Positions 32,529-43,370 of a DNA stretch of 64,000 bases are shown in pieces. A model generated the notes under the pieces. That model was not told the DNA's origin. It did no database searches and saw only the letters and a list, made by a program, of their open reading frames with translations. Position numbers and translations under genes: made by a program. The stretch comes from Daedaleopsis sinensis (Eukaryota > Basidiomycota > Agaricomycetes > Polyporales > Polyporaceae), in contig CM066310.1 in NCBI GenBank assembly GCA_033807695.1, positions 3,100,001 through 3,164,000 on the forward strand, in the 5' to 3' direction. The first letter of the stretch is position 1. Each line of letters begins with the position of its first letter.

Positions 32529-32987
32529 TTAAGCGGCATTCGCGAAGTTGAAGTGGAAGTCCAGGTGACCGCACTCCCGGATGGCCGTGACTGGCGGGAT
32601 CAGGCCCGAGACTTCCCGCGGGCCGACGGTCGTCTTGCTTCTGCAGGAAGTCATGCATATTACAGCTCTTGCGGCAGGCTTGCGGCTTCCTGAGTATAAG
32701 AGGAAGATACTATCAGCGATACTAGTAGTTACACTTTGCACGCGATCTGCTATCACCTACTACCTTGGTGGCGTAAATTCCATAGCGTACAGCAGCACAA
32801 CCCGGACGGTGTAGTCCGGGAGAAACACTAGCAAGTACTCTAAGTGCTGGGCTGCATTAGTATGGGGGAATGGGATGCATGCAGTACATACTACACGGTA
32901 GTCTGTGGTGCCAGTGGGAGTTGGCAATCGGGCGCTTGCAGGAGGTTTGCCGAGTGGCGCGCTTACCACACTGATTCCCACAGTCAA
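32529..32987 (-). other. possible spliced coding remnant, unidentified
   Basis: Two minus-strand open segments (32987-32760 and 32690-32529) are bounded by a good intron (GTAGGTGATAG donor near 32762, acceptor ACTCAG near 32694). The first ends VFLPDYTVRVVLLYAMEFTPPR in one continuous frame and the second ends DFHFNFANAA followed by a stop. I cannot identify a family. It could be a short gene, a relic or chance. Confidence 0.25.
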
Positions 32988-33223
32988 CTCATCATGATCT
33001 TGATTCCACTCACACTGCCAGGGTTCGACCGTTTGTGCATTCTAACTCGGAGTCGACGACGTGGAACATTCTATCTGGACGACGAGCACGCTGCTGCGAC
33101 TGTCGAGGAGCACGGCAACATATTATCATACATCTCTTGACGGGTAAGTATCTCTGAAAAGGGTGTTATGAGACTCCGGAACTCAAACTTCCAACCACAG
33201 ACCGCCACTGGACTTGCTACACG

Positions 33224-35185
33224 GTGCATCCTCAACTTCAACGATATGTTTATAAGGCGGTCGAAGGGCAAGCTTTAAAAGTCTTATGCTCGCAGATTCA
33301 ATCGTTTATACTCGTTACAGGACTAGCCCTCTCACGGACACCGTCTTTGTACGGAACGATCACCCAACGGGTGCTCAATATACCAGAGCTTCTCGAGCTC
33401 ATCTTCTCCTACCTCGAGGCCAGCGACAACGCCCGGAATGCACGTGTGTGTAAAAGCTGGACGGAAGTCGCGCTGGACCTGCTCTGGCGCGAAGTCGATG
33501 ACCTCCCGTGCCTGCTTCGCATCCTCTCCCCTCTAGAAGATGAGGTGGGCGATGCTGGACATGTACGCACCTCGCTTCTTGGCTCGCGCTGCGCTCTGAC
33601 TGTGACTCTTTAGCATTTCATTAGGTCCCTGGAGCCAGGAGACTGGGCCAACTTCATGCGGTACGCCGGCCGTGTGCGGAAGCTCGTCGTGTCGCCCGCC
33701 ATCGACGAACACCTGCGAGGCCCGAGCGTTTTCCAGGAGATCGCACAAAGCCGGACGACGCTCCATCTCTTCCCCAAGCTATCCTCCTTGTCATGGACCA
33801 GCGAGAGCGGCGAGCGTCTTCGCCTGTCGCTCATGTTCATGCACGAGAACATCAAAGAGTTTGCGGTATGGCTCTCGCCGACGCCCGAGTACTCCCTGAA
33901 AATCTACTTCGAGGAGATCGCCCTCCGGATGCCGCGGCTGACAAAACTCGACCTGCGCTTCTCGTGCTCTGTGCGCGAGTTCGAGGCAGACCTATGCTCA
34001 TTGCTCGGCGCGCTGCCCAAGCTGCAGCAGGTCATCATGCCCAGATACACTCTGACGACGAAGATCGTCAAGGCCCTCTCCCGGAAGGAACACCTCGGCA
34101 TCGTCCAGTTTGAGTACTTCCACAGACAGGGCAGCGGCGATCCCATGGACGTCCTCGACTGGTCCCCGTCACTCGAGGAGAGCGCGTTCCCGGCCCTGTA
34201 CGACCTGAGCGTCAGCGCGCAGCTCCCGCACTTCCTCCGCGCCCTCTCCGCCCCGTTCTTCCCCGCGAACCTCCGTCTGCTATACGTGCATGCGATACAC
34301 GATCCCAGCCCGCCGCTCGTGCACGCCTTCCTCTCCGCAATCGCGGAGAGCTGTCAGCTGCTGACGGAGCTCGCGCTCGCATGCGGGGGCGACGCGCAGC
34401 CGCTGCGCTTCCGCGCTTACCCCCCGCTCGAGGAGCGCATCACGATGGACACGCTCCGCCCCATGCTCAAGTGCCCGCACCTCGTCCTGTTCGAGCTCGT
34501 GTGCGAGACGCCGCTCGCGCTCACGCAGGCAGATGTCGAGGAGCTCGCGGCGGGCTGGCCCACGCTCGAGCAGCTCGTGCTGTGCCCGCACCCGATCCCG
34601 CTCCCGCTCCCGCTGCAAAACCCCAGCCCGCTCACGCTCGCCGCGCTCGTCCCGTTTGCACGGCACTGCCCGAACCTGCACACGCTCGGGCTCCACCTCT
34701 CCGCGGCGGGCCCCCACGGTGCGACGCTCGGGGAGACCGCGGACCGGCCCACGTTCAAAAAGCTCACGCGGCTCGACATGGGCACGTCCCCCATCGCCCC
34801 AGACGAGGCGGTCACGGCCGTCGCGCGCGTACTGAGCGAGCTCTGCGGGCCGGAGTGCGAGCTCGTGTGTGGGGTGACGTGGCCGTGGCCGGACGGCTGG
34901 GAGAGCGACGTCGGCGGGGAGGCGTTCGTCGCGGACACCCCCGAGGACGTCGAGGTGCTCGCGACGCTCCTGGAGGAGATGGCCGCGGGCTTCGTGCGCT
35001 GGGGGGAGGTCGCGAAGACGCTGCCGCTGCTCGCGCAGGTGCGGGCGGAGGAGCGCGCGCGGCGGGCGGCGCTGGAGCGTGAGGTGCGGGAGGTGGAGGA
35101 CTTGCGGGTGCGGTGCAGGCTGCTGGAGGAGGAGAGGCGCGCGGGCGCGGGCGCAAATGCGGACAGCGGGTGTGTGGTGTCGTAG
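33224..35185 (+). CDS. F-box/LRR-like protein
   Basis: The F-box is clear: VLNIPELLELIFSYLEASDN...VCKSWTEVALDLLW (about 33370-33490). The first exon ends near 33562 (or 33544) and the second starts at 33614 with HFIRSLEPGDW, keeping frame, then runs unbroken to 35185. The body is a leucine-rich solenoid (PRLTKLDLRF, PKLQQVIMPR, PNLHTLGLHL) and the C-terminus is a charged coiled coil (RAALEREVREVEDL). Likely SCF substrate adaptor. The 5' end is uncertain: no ATG precedes the F-box in this frame back to 33224, so an upstream exon is likely. The neighbour at 37309 is a tandem paralogue with the same architecture. Third codon positions after 34300 are strongly G/C. Confidence 0.85.
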
Positions 35186-35765
35186 ATGCAGCTGCGAGCT
35201 GGGAGAGCTCGGTAGGGGTGGAATTGACGGGGTGGGTGGTCTGGTTATTGGATATTTATGGTGAGTGCCAGCCAACTCCGAGTCGGAATTGCGGTCGACT
35301 GACATTTCGGATGCTTCGGCAAAGCTTTGACGAATCTCATATGACGATTTGGTTTCGCTCTCACAGTGCTGTCTACGAATATTTCTGGTTTGCTTCGCTT
35401 TTGCCGCGTTTTATTGGCTAGGGCAGCCACCGCTGCCGTATACATCCATCGGGTATCGTGCACGGTCGGCGAGGCTCCCGCTGTTCCGTATAGTGAGTGT
35501 GTCGTCTGTGTCTTAGCATTGTCAGCTGACTGGTTTTCGCAGGTTAATTTACTCTAGGAAGCCCCGTCTACTGTATCACTCGTGCATCTTGCTATCGATA
35601 GGCTTTTCAGTCTTCTTTTCTCTTGCAGTAGCAGCGTGCTAAACACTTCGCAGAGAGGAAAATGGGAAGAAGCCCGTCCTCACTACGCCCCACTGCAATT
35701 GGCAACCATCTCTCCCGCCGTAAAAGGGCATCTGGAAGGACGAAGCAGTACGATGGGAATCCAGC
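35186..35765. other. intergenic, no gene seen
   Basis: Between the convergent 3' ends of the F-box gene and the unknown minus-strand gene. Less GC-rich than the flanks. No coding signal was recognised. Confidence 0.45.
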
Positions 35766-36954
35766 CTACCCGAAGATATACGGTCGCTCAAAAGCCTCGA
35801 CGTCGAACTTCGTGATCCGTTGCATCATCAAGCTCCGGAAATGAAGAAGTAGGGAGTCCCCGTTCTGGGCGCTATTACGGGCCCAGACGTTATACCACGC
35901 AGCCACAGCTGTCGCGTTCTCCGCGGAGGACATTGTCTCGTAAAACGCCTGGCGTTCATGTCCGTTGGAAAGGCTACTCTGATCCTGCCCAATATGCTAT
36001 CCGCACCGACGACGCCGCACCGCGTGTGCCCTGTGCAGCATCGGACGTACTTCAAGGGGCAAGTTCCATCCACTTCCTCTTCTCCACATCCGATGGCTGC
36101 TGATGGTTGCAGTGCGCTCTGTGCTTCCAGCGGCTTCGCCGGCAACTTAGGGACCATCTGGCCTTCCATAACGGCGACATCATGATATCAACGCCGGTGC
36201 CGTCTGGTGTTGCTAGATGGAGGCGCGCGGCTGGAAGATCGGAGTCAACGTGAACCCCGGGCACCCAAGCTTAGCTTCAAAACGGCACGCCGAACACAGC
36301 CAACACCGGTTTACGTGTTGCCCTCGTAAAGCAAGCACACCCGTTGTTGCGAACGAGGGCACGGACGCTCGGAGATGATCTGTCAAGCAGCTGAGCCGGG
36401 GAGGAAGACGCCGTGGTCGTAAACCTTGGGCGAAAGCAGTCAAGAGGTTGAACCATCATGGTGTCCCACTCGGACGAGGGCGCACAGGGGCGCACCTGCT
36501 TGATCTGGATGGCAATTAGACTCATTAGAGTCACGACGAGCACTAGCAGGAACGAAGCGAGTCCGATGTTCTCGGTTGCCTGCAGAGGAGGTCGTAAGTG
36601 TAACGCCACCTTACGGCAGACGGTCATGAGCAGAAGGCTAGGCTGCCCGAAGCCGCTAGTAGCCGAGGGGGCGGTAGGCGTAGGTGCCCCCTTTTTGGTG
36701 GGCTCGACTCGGAGTGAGGTTATAATGGCTGGTCGGCTGGAAGAGCCTTGAATACACCGCCATATGAATGTGCTGTAGCGTAGCAGAGCGAGGATGCGCT
36801 TATTGGTACTTACCTGCAGGTCGGCGCCAGGAGCTGGAATGGCGCCTTCGGGGATGGCCAGGGATGGCCTCGGGGGCTGTTTAATGACCGAGGGCCTGAG
36901 GCACGGATGAAACCCCGGGCGGCAATTAACCGCGCGATCAAACACAAGACGCAT
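35766..36954 (-). CDS. hypothetical protein with one membrane segment
   Basis: ATG at 36954 (MRLVFDRAVNCRPGFHPCL). A textbook intron (donor GTAAGTACC near 36815, acceptor TTCAAG near 36750) joins to GSSSRPAIITSLRVEP. A strongly hydrophobic stretch of about 20 residues around 36565-36500 (FLLVLVVTLMSLIAI) could span a membrane. The last exon, ending at 35766, reads ERQAFYETMSSAENATAV and AAWYNVWARNSAQNGD and closes with FERPYIFG. Middle exons are unclear. I do not recognise the family. The gene lies head to head with the F-box gene at 37309 (353 bp between starts) and may share its promoter region. Confidence 0.5.
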
Positions 36955-37308
36955 GGCGTTGATTGCGATGGTTGGTCAATTCCATGCATGTTTCCGGTCC
37001 TCTCTGGCTATGAACGCAAGCAGCGCACGGCGGGAAGGACAGGGAACGCGACATACGACAGAAGTGCAGCAGCGAGAGTCTGAGTGACAATGGACGGGCT
37101 GTCCTGGGAATGGAGGGCTGGCATGAGAAGATGGGCGAACGAGATCCAGATCAGAGCGCATACCGATTGGAAAGCCCGGGGTCTTATCGGTCTCTATCCC
37201 GTGTGTCGGGCGGAAAGCGGTATATAGACCGGCAAATTCTCTCGGCGAACCATCCCGCCTTCTTCAATCTCTCCCTCCTCGCCCGCGGCTTTCCTTCCAA
37301 CAGCTCTC

Positions 37309-39208
37309 ATGGACCCCGCATTCAGCCGCGGCTCGCTCGCTCACATCGACGAGCTCCTCGTCATGGTCTTCTCCTACCTCGACGACCGCGCCCTCGCACG
37401 CGCCGCATGCGTCTGCAAGCATTGGTCCGACATCGCCCTCGACTCCCTCTGGTTCGAGGTCAACGATCTCAAGAAGATTCTCACCGTTCTCGCCCCGCTC
37501 ACGCTCAAACCCGAGCGTGTATCTGTCTTGACCGGACGTCTGCCTGGCGCCTATGTCCGTATATCTCCCCGCCATTTATTCTCTTCCTCGTGGTCCCCAC
37601 GTTCCTTCTCTGACACAATCCAATCACTTGCAGGCATTCAAAAGGGAGCTACAGGATGCGGACTGGCGGAGGTTCCAGCGATACTCTCATCGTGTTCGCC
37701 GCCTCTGCCACGACCATCGTCACATCCGTTCCGCCGTCGACAGGTCCAAACGACCGGCGCTTCTCCATTCAAAGGTCTTCGACGACCTACGAAGCACTTG
37801 TCCCGCTCCCAAGATCATCTTCCCCAACCTTCAATCAATGCTGTGGTATCCATGTGCTCCAGAACGACAGCCTCTCGGACTCGTCTTCCTGCACCCCCGT
37901 GTCAAACATCTCGGTCTACATCTATATCGAACCTTAAACTCTCCGACACAGTCTCTTCCAGATTACCTCGGCCAAGTTTGCAGACGATGTACTTACCTGA
38001 CCACACTGGACATCTGCCTCGAGGAACCCATGGCTCACTTCGAGAACGACGTACTCGTCCTCCTCCGTGGGCTGCTGCACCTGCAACTCATCTCGGTGCC
38101 AATATACGGCCTCACCCCTCGACTTCTCACGGCATTATCTCGCCTCAAACACCTCGTCACTATCAACCTCATTCATCCAGCACGCGCAGAGCCTGGAAAC
38201 CGCGCAGATGTGGCAGAGTACTCGCCCGCGATCGCCAACGACGCGTTTCCTGCCTTGCGCAATCTCTCCTTCAGCGCGCAGGTCATGGACGGCGCCCAGC
38301 TCCTCCGAAATACGCTCTTCCCCGCCCAGCTCACCGAGCTCCATTTCAAGACGACGGTCACTGCGACTTCGTTCGCCCTTCAACAATTCTTCTGTGCCGT
38401 CAAAGACAGGTGCACGTCGCTCGTCACTCTCTCTGTCGACTACATCATCGCACCCGACCAACCCCTCACCATCCCTGCGCCCCCTCTCCAGGACCGCCCG
38501 TCCATCGCTACCTTCCGCCCGCTCTTCTCTGCGCGGTGCCTCCGCAACTTCGAGCTACGCTGGGACTACTCACTCAATCTCGCAGACGAAGACATGGACG
38601 AGCTCGCGCGCAAGTGGCCCTCGCTCGAGAGCCTCCAACTCAACTCCGAGCCGGTCCCCGAGCTGGACGGCCCCAGCCTCACCCTCCGCGCCCTCCTCCC
38701 GTTTGCCCGCCACTGCCCCCACCTCCGCCATCTCGGACTGCACCTCAACGCGCAAGGTGTGCCGACGCTGCCCCCCGTCCCCCTGTCCCTGTCCTCCTCA
38801 CACGACGTCCCGATCCCGCGCTTCAAGCGGCTCGAGAGCCTCGCCGTCGGCCTCTCCGCGATCACCAAGCCCGAGCCCGTCACGCTCTTCCTGAGCCAGC
38901 TGCTCCCGCTCGGCTGCCGCGTCTGCTGCGGGCTCCGCTGGCCGGATGCGTTCGACATCGCGATGGAGCACGCGCTCATCCCGGTCAGCGTGCGCACAGA
39001 GATGTCTGCGTGCTGGGCGCGGTGGAACGACGTCGCGAAGCTGCTCCCGATCGCGACGAAGGCGCGGATGGACGAGAAAGCACGCATCGAGGCGCTCGAG
39101 CAGGCGATGATCGCCATGGAGCTCTCGAGCAGGCAGGACAGGCAGCGGCTCTGCTCGCTCGAGCGCGAGGTGCAGGATCTGCGCGGAAGGACCGGGATGA
39201 CGCCTTGA
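37309..39208 (+). CDS. F-box/LRR-like protein, tandem paralogue
   Basis: Exons 37309-37518 and 37634-39208, 594 residues. F-box at residues about 10-50 (HIDELLVMVFSYLDDRALARAACVCKHWSDIAL). The second exon begins AFKRELQDADWRRF and matches the HFIRSLEPGDWANF exon of the gene at 33224. The body is leucine-rich (PRVKHLGLHL, HLQLISVPIYG, PHLRHLGLHLN) and the C-terminus is a coiled coil (MDEKARIEALEQAMIAMEL). Presumed ubiquitin-ligase adaptor with unknown substrate. Intron placement is the same in both paralogues. The long plus-strand frame that reads through the first intron from 37309 is a wrong-frame artefact after 37518. Confidence 0.88.
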
Positions 39209-40635
39209 GCCCCGGGAGAATTGGCGCGAGGATTGGGAGGCCCGTCTTCTTGGTTGTTTGCTTGGATCGCACGGCCATGTGTGCTCTGGGTCACTGGTGA
39301 GTGTTCCTTGCTGTGAGTACGCCTTGGCGAGCAGAGACGTGAGTGATGGACCGAGTTGCAGATTGGAAACACGCAAGAGCAGAGGGTCGCCGTGCGCAGC
39401 CCGCCACCCCGTATTATCTCCCACCTATCACGTTCGGCTGAGCCTCAGCACACTGGCAGTGACAGTCGCATGACATACCCGCCCGACAGGCTGCTGCCAT
39501 CTTCGTCGCCCGCACATCCTACGGTTCTCCGACTTTGTCGCGCAGAAGCCCCGCGTGTCATGCCGTCTGCGTCACTGCTCGCCCTCCACCGCGTCCCCGC
39601 ACACGTACTATTACCGTACACGCTATCTTGACACACCTCTATTCGCAAATCAGAACGCCCCTGCTCGCACACTATATCAATTCTATGTATCATACATCTA
39701 TGTACTCAAGTACTCAATAGTGGCCCACGGGGAGACGGCCATGTCAATCATCACACCTGTTGCTATGTCTACTCCGTGCGTATTGTATAGCGAGCCGAGT
39801 GGTTCCATGCGGTCCCAGTCGAGACCGCGGTCTGTTCTCTTGCGCTATGCATGGGAAGCGAACGGAGATCCTCGCCGGCACTTCCCCGCCTGTCTAGCAG
39901 CGCTCCGGGCAACTGCTACTACGCCGCTCGAGGCCGACAAGGAATGATCATGCACTCAGCGGGCTGCTCCGGGATCCTAACAATACCAGCGCGCCCTCGA
40001 GCTACCTATACCTTCCCCGCAGAATGTCAGCACACTCTCGAGAGAGCGGGGACGACGGTGGGCCTTGGTGTTGGACGCTGAGAAAGTATCTTCACATACA
40101 GAACCTTCTACCAAGAATGTGTACGGTACTGGTTACTAGGCGGCGCGGGGACGCGCGACCTTCCCTTGGTCCGAGTGAGGCATATCGGGATAGATTACTA
40201 GCGGTAGTCCGAGTGGGAGTGCGCGCAGTGCGCATCTGTCGGCGAGGCGCCGCGTGAACTTCGAGAGACGTCGGAGATGTAGTGCAGGAGGTACGCGGAG
40301 GAAGCAAAAAACACACATGGGCCCAGGGGCACCACAGCCGCACAAAACATTTGCTGCCCTGGGGAAAGGATATGAGAAGCGAGAAGCGAGATGCGGGGTG
40401 TGTATCGGAGATGGTCATATTGTCTCCATTCTGCCTGTTATGTATACAACAACGGGGAGCGAAATTCCATCAGTTTCTGTACACCGCACGCCCTCCACCT
40501 ACGCCTACATGCCCCCTCTCTCCGTACTTGACGGAGTGATTGTAATCTGTTGATTGGGCGACCTGTTCCCCGAGCCAGCGAAAGGAACGATTCGTGCGGA
40601 TATATTTGTCGACCTTGAGGGTCATTCGTCCAGGC
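39209..40635. other. 1.4-kb intergenic region, no gene seen
   Basis: Lies between two converging genes. Several 60-130 codon frames overlap each other without domains or paralogues. A short C/T-rich tract occurs around 40490-40525. Nothing recognisable. Confidence 0.45.
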
Positions 40636-42861
40636 TCACTTCTTGCTGGGTGGTTGTTGGTAGCGCGACGGCGGCGATTGCCCGTAAAAGTACGCCAGCA
40701 TCGCGTCCGAGTGGGTCATCGTCAGGTTGAAGAGCGGGTGTGTGGCGTTCTTTGTCATCGCAAGGGGAGAGAATAAACATATCGGTCAGAAGCCGTCGCC
40801 TACACCCGTGGCAGAGAGGCCGGCTGCTAGAACGCAGCCGCACGAGTACGCGGGCAGGAGAACTCACCACGCGATTGGCCGCACCGCCCACATAGGTCGC
40901 CGTGCCCTCCTCCTCGACCCATGACATGGCGTGTGCGAACGTCCGCTTGCGCAACTCGGCCAGCCTCTCACGGTCTGCGTCTGAGTGGGCGACGTAGGCG
41001 GTGCCTGGGTGCCGCGGGGTGCGTCAGCACATGCCAGCGAGACTCGACCGAAGGCGCCGCCGTCCTCTGGTCCGGGGGCGAGCCGAGGACGAGACGGGCA
41101 CTAGAATCGGGACGGGCGCACGCACCGTCTTTGGCAGCAGCTTCGGCTGCGTTCCACGCGGAGGTGACAGCCTTCTCGCGCGCCTTGGAGGGGATGACGC
41201 GATGCTGCGCGGCAGATAGACCGGCTGAGCAATAGAGCGTATGGTACGCGTCGGCGGGCCTGAATGAGCGGGCCACGATGTAAGCCATGCGTACGTCACA
41301 CCGGCCACGGTGAGGGAGGAAACGCTTACTTGGGTGGTTTATCCCGTAGTCCGCCGGCAGGATGCTGCCCAGCGCAAAGGATGTATTCCTGCAGCGCTCG
41401 CCGGTCAAAGAGCGAGTCTGTGTGTCATACGTGTGGACGTGAACCACACGGCGCGGGGAACGAGCGCGAGTTGACATTCAGTACAAGATATTCGGTGAAG
41501 GAACACGGTTTCGAATATGCTTGCAGGGAGGCTCACCGTCGACGTCGTCCCACGTCTTGTGCGCGTCTTCTTCGCCTTCCTCTTGACGTTCCTCCGTAGC
41601 GGTGTCATGCTGCGCTCCGATGCCCAGGAGGGTCTCCACGAGGCCGACGCAGCCACCGACCCACCAGCTGTAGCACCCGTCGACGAGCTTGTTCGTCCGG
41701 CCTCTGAAGCCGCCGAGCTCGACCGGCAATCCCTGCATCTGTACACACCACCGCAGCAGTGCGCGTGTATTGATTGCGGGCGTGAGGCCATCCGCCGGCG
41801 GAAGGAGCTTGATGAACGGTTGGAGGAGAACCCAGGAGGCGGTGGCACAGAAGGTATATCCCCCGTGCGCCTCGCCGAGAGGGGGCCGAGGCGCCGCCGG
41901 GTCGTACGAACCACCCGGGAGACGCTCTGCCTCGAAGTCATCTGCAGCAAGTGCGTGTTCAGTGTGCCGTATAGTTGGATGGGTATCAGACAAGGCGGAC
42001 CTCGTTCGAATGCCCAGCCGGGGAAGGAGGCGTTACCGAAGCCACCCTCGTACGTTTGGCAGGTGGATAGAAAGGTCGGAACGCCCACGAGAAGCTCCGG
42101 GGTGAGTATGTTGAGCAGCGTTGCTACGGCAAGGAGGCAATATATGCCCCTGTAAGCATGTCGTGTGAGATAGTAGACATACAGGACGGTGAGGATGAAT
42201 GGACTAGCCTGACGTCGACTTCTCCGTGGTGGCTCACTAAGAACGAGCCGTCGGGCTGTTTCAGGGACATGAAAAAGTCGTAGACTTTCTTCCTGTAGGA
42301 TGATCGTGAGCAATAGAAGCGCAATCCATGCTATCCGGACCATCGTAGTCGCACCGATCTATGGCATCCCAGCCGCCGCCTTCTCCCGGTCTGCCGGCGA
42401 TGGCAAAAGCACAAACGGCAGCGTATGTGGGAAGAAGATGTGCGGCCTGTCCAGGGCCGCCTGCGAAGCCTCCATCAGGGTGTTGCAAGGCGAGCAATGT
42501 TTCGACTGTCCTATCACAATGGAAAAACAGGCAGGTTTAACCAATCAGACGGTAAGTCTAGGGGTATTATGAATCACCGTCGTTTCGTCTGATCATCGAG
42601 TCCAACCCCGAAGACGCTGAAGCCTTGCAACGTCCAGTAGATCAGCCAGGGCTGACTGGCATCCTGAGAGGTATACCGTTCTGGAAAACCTTGTCGGAGG
42701 TTCCGGAGGAGAAACTCAAAGTGGGCCTTTTTCTGAAGCTCGACCTGAGCTGTCCCGGCTGGCGGGATATGTTTCTTGATCGCAGCTTCTGTTTCTGTTT
42801 GTAGTGTTGACGTGCTTGTGCCGTATCCATCCGTCGGTGTGGGACGGGATTGGTCAACCAT
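40636..42861 (-). CDS. RAM1: protein farnesyltransferase beta subunit
   Basis: ATG at 42861 (MVDQSRPTPTDGYGT). Exon 1 ends at KRR and an intron near 42570-42510 joins TVETLLALQHPDGGFAGGPG. Prenyltransferase repeats follow: FFMSLKQPDGSFLVS, TYEGGFGNASFPG, EAHGGYTFCATASW, ELGGFRGRTNKLVDGCYSWW. The zinc ligands expected in this enzyme are present: Asp and Cys in VDGCYSWW (about 41680) and His in DAYHTLYCSAGL (about 41250). With the alpha subunit it attaches farnesyl to CaaX proteins such as Ras and fungal mating pheromones. LVDGCYSWW and the C-terminal region favour farnesyl- over geranylgeranyltransferase. The protein ends YQQPPSKK at 40636. Confidence 0.92.
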
Positions 42862-43158
42862 TGGTGCCACTCTCGGGCCCGACTCGGACGAAGTCAAAGG
42901 TTAGAACACCACTAGTGTCTGCGATCGTTGTGGCTCATGTTCAACATGTGCTCATTCCGATATGATAAACATATACACACCACAACAGTTTCGATGCTGG
43001 AGACGAGTGTGAACGTTGACTGAACGGTCAGCTAGAATGTAGGTGGTAGTACTAGATTCAGAGGAGCGCTGAAACAAGTACTTGATCAACATGAAGCGCG
43101 AGTCTAGAACAAAAGCAGCCAAAACGCTCTATAGGCGCCAACGGGAGACTTAGCTGTA

Positions 43159-43250
43159 TCCCGTTTAGCTCAGTTGGTAGAGCGCGTCACTAGTACTGTG
43201 ACAATCTCACGGTTATGACGAGGTCAGTCGTTCGAGTCGGCTAATGGGAA
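43159..43250 (+). tRNA. tRNA-Thr (anticodon AGT) with intron
   Basis: A cloverleaf folds by eye. Acceptor TCCCGTT/AATGGGA (one G-T pair), D stem GCTC/GAGC, anticodon stem CGTCA/TGACG, T stem AGTCG/CGGCT with loop TTCGAGT, discriminator A at 43250. The anticodon AGT is at 43192-43194. A 19-nt intron (43196-43214) sits between positions 37 and 38, the standard place for nuclear tRNA introns. Internal promoter boxes A (TAGCTCAGTTGGTAGAGC) and B (GTTCGAGTC) are intact. Confidence 0.9.
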
Positions 43251-43370
43251 ACGTCAGTTCGATATCAATATTTTTACGTTCGGGCGAGTGTCGACCTTCC
43301 TAGATCTTCGACAGAGGCAAAATCCGTTGATTCACAGCTATATGGTCACAACCACGTACAGGAATTCGCC

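Noticed and set aside
32760..32987. Faint resemblance of VFLPDYTVRVV to a glycogen phosphorylase segment
   Set aside because: Only a few residues agree and no other phosphorylase motif is nearby. Kept as an unidentified segment instead.
34280..35305. 341-codon antisense frame opposite the F-box/LRR gene
   Set aside because: It is the mirror of a G/C-ending third-position frame. The opposite strand has an F-box, LRR-like repeats and a paralogue with the same structure.
37309..39300. Reading the second F-box gene as one 663-codon frame
   Set aside because: After 37518 that frame becomes low-complexity and serine/arginine-rich. Splicing 37518 to 37634 restores similarity to the paralogue at 33224.
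38566..39424. Long antisense frames opposite the second F-box/LRR gene
   Set aside because: Same explanation: high GC3 removes stops from the complementary frame.
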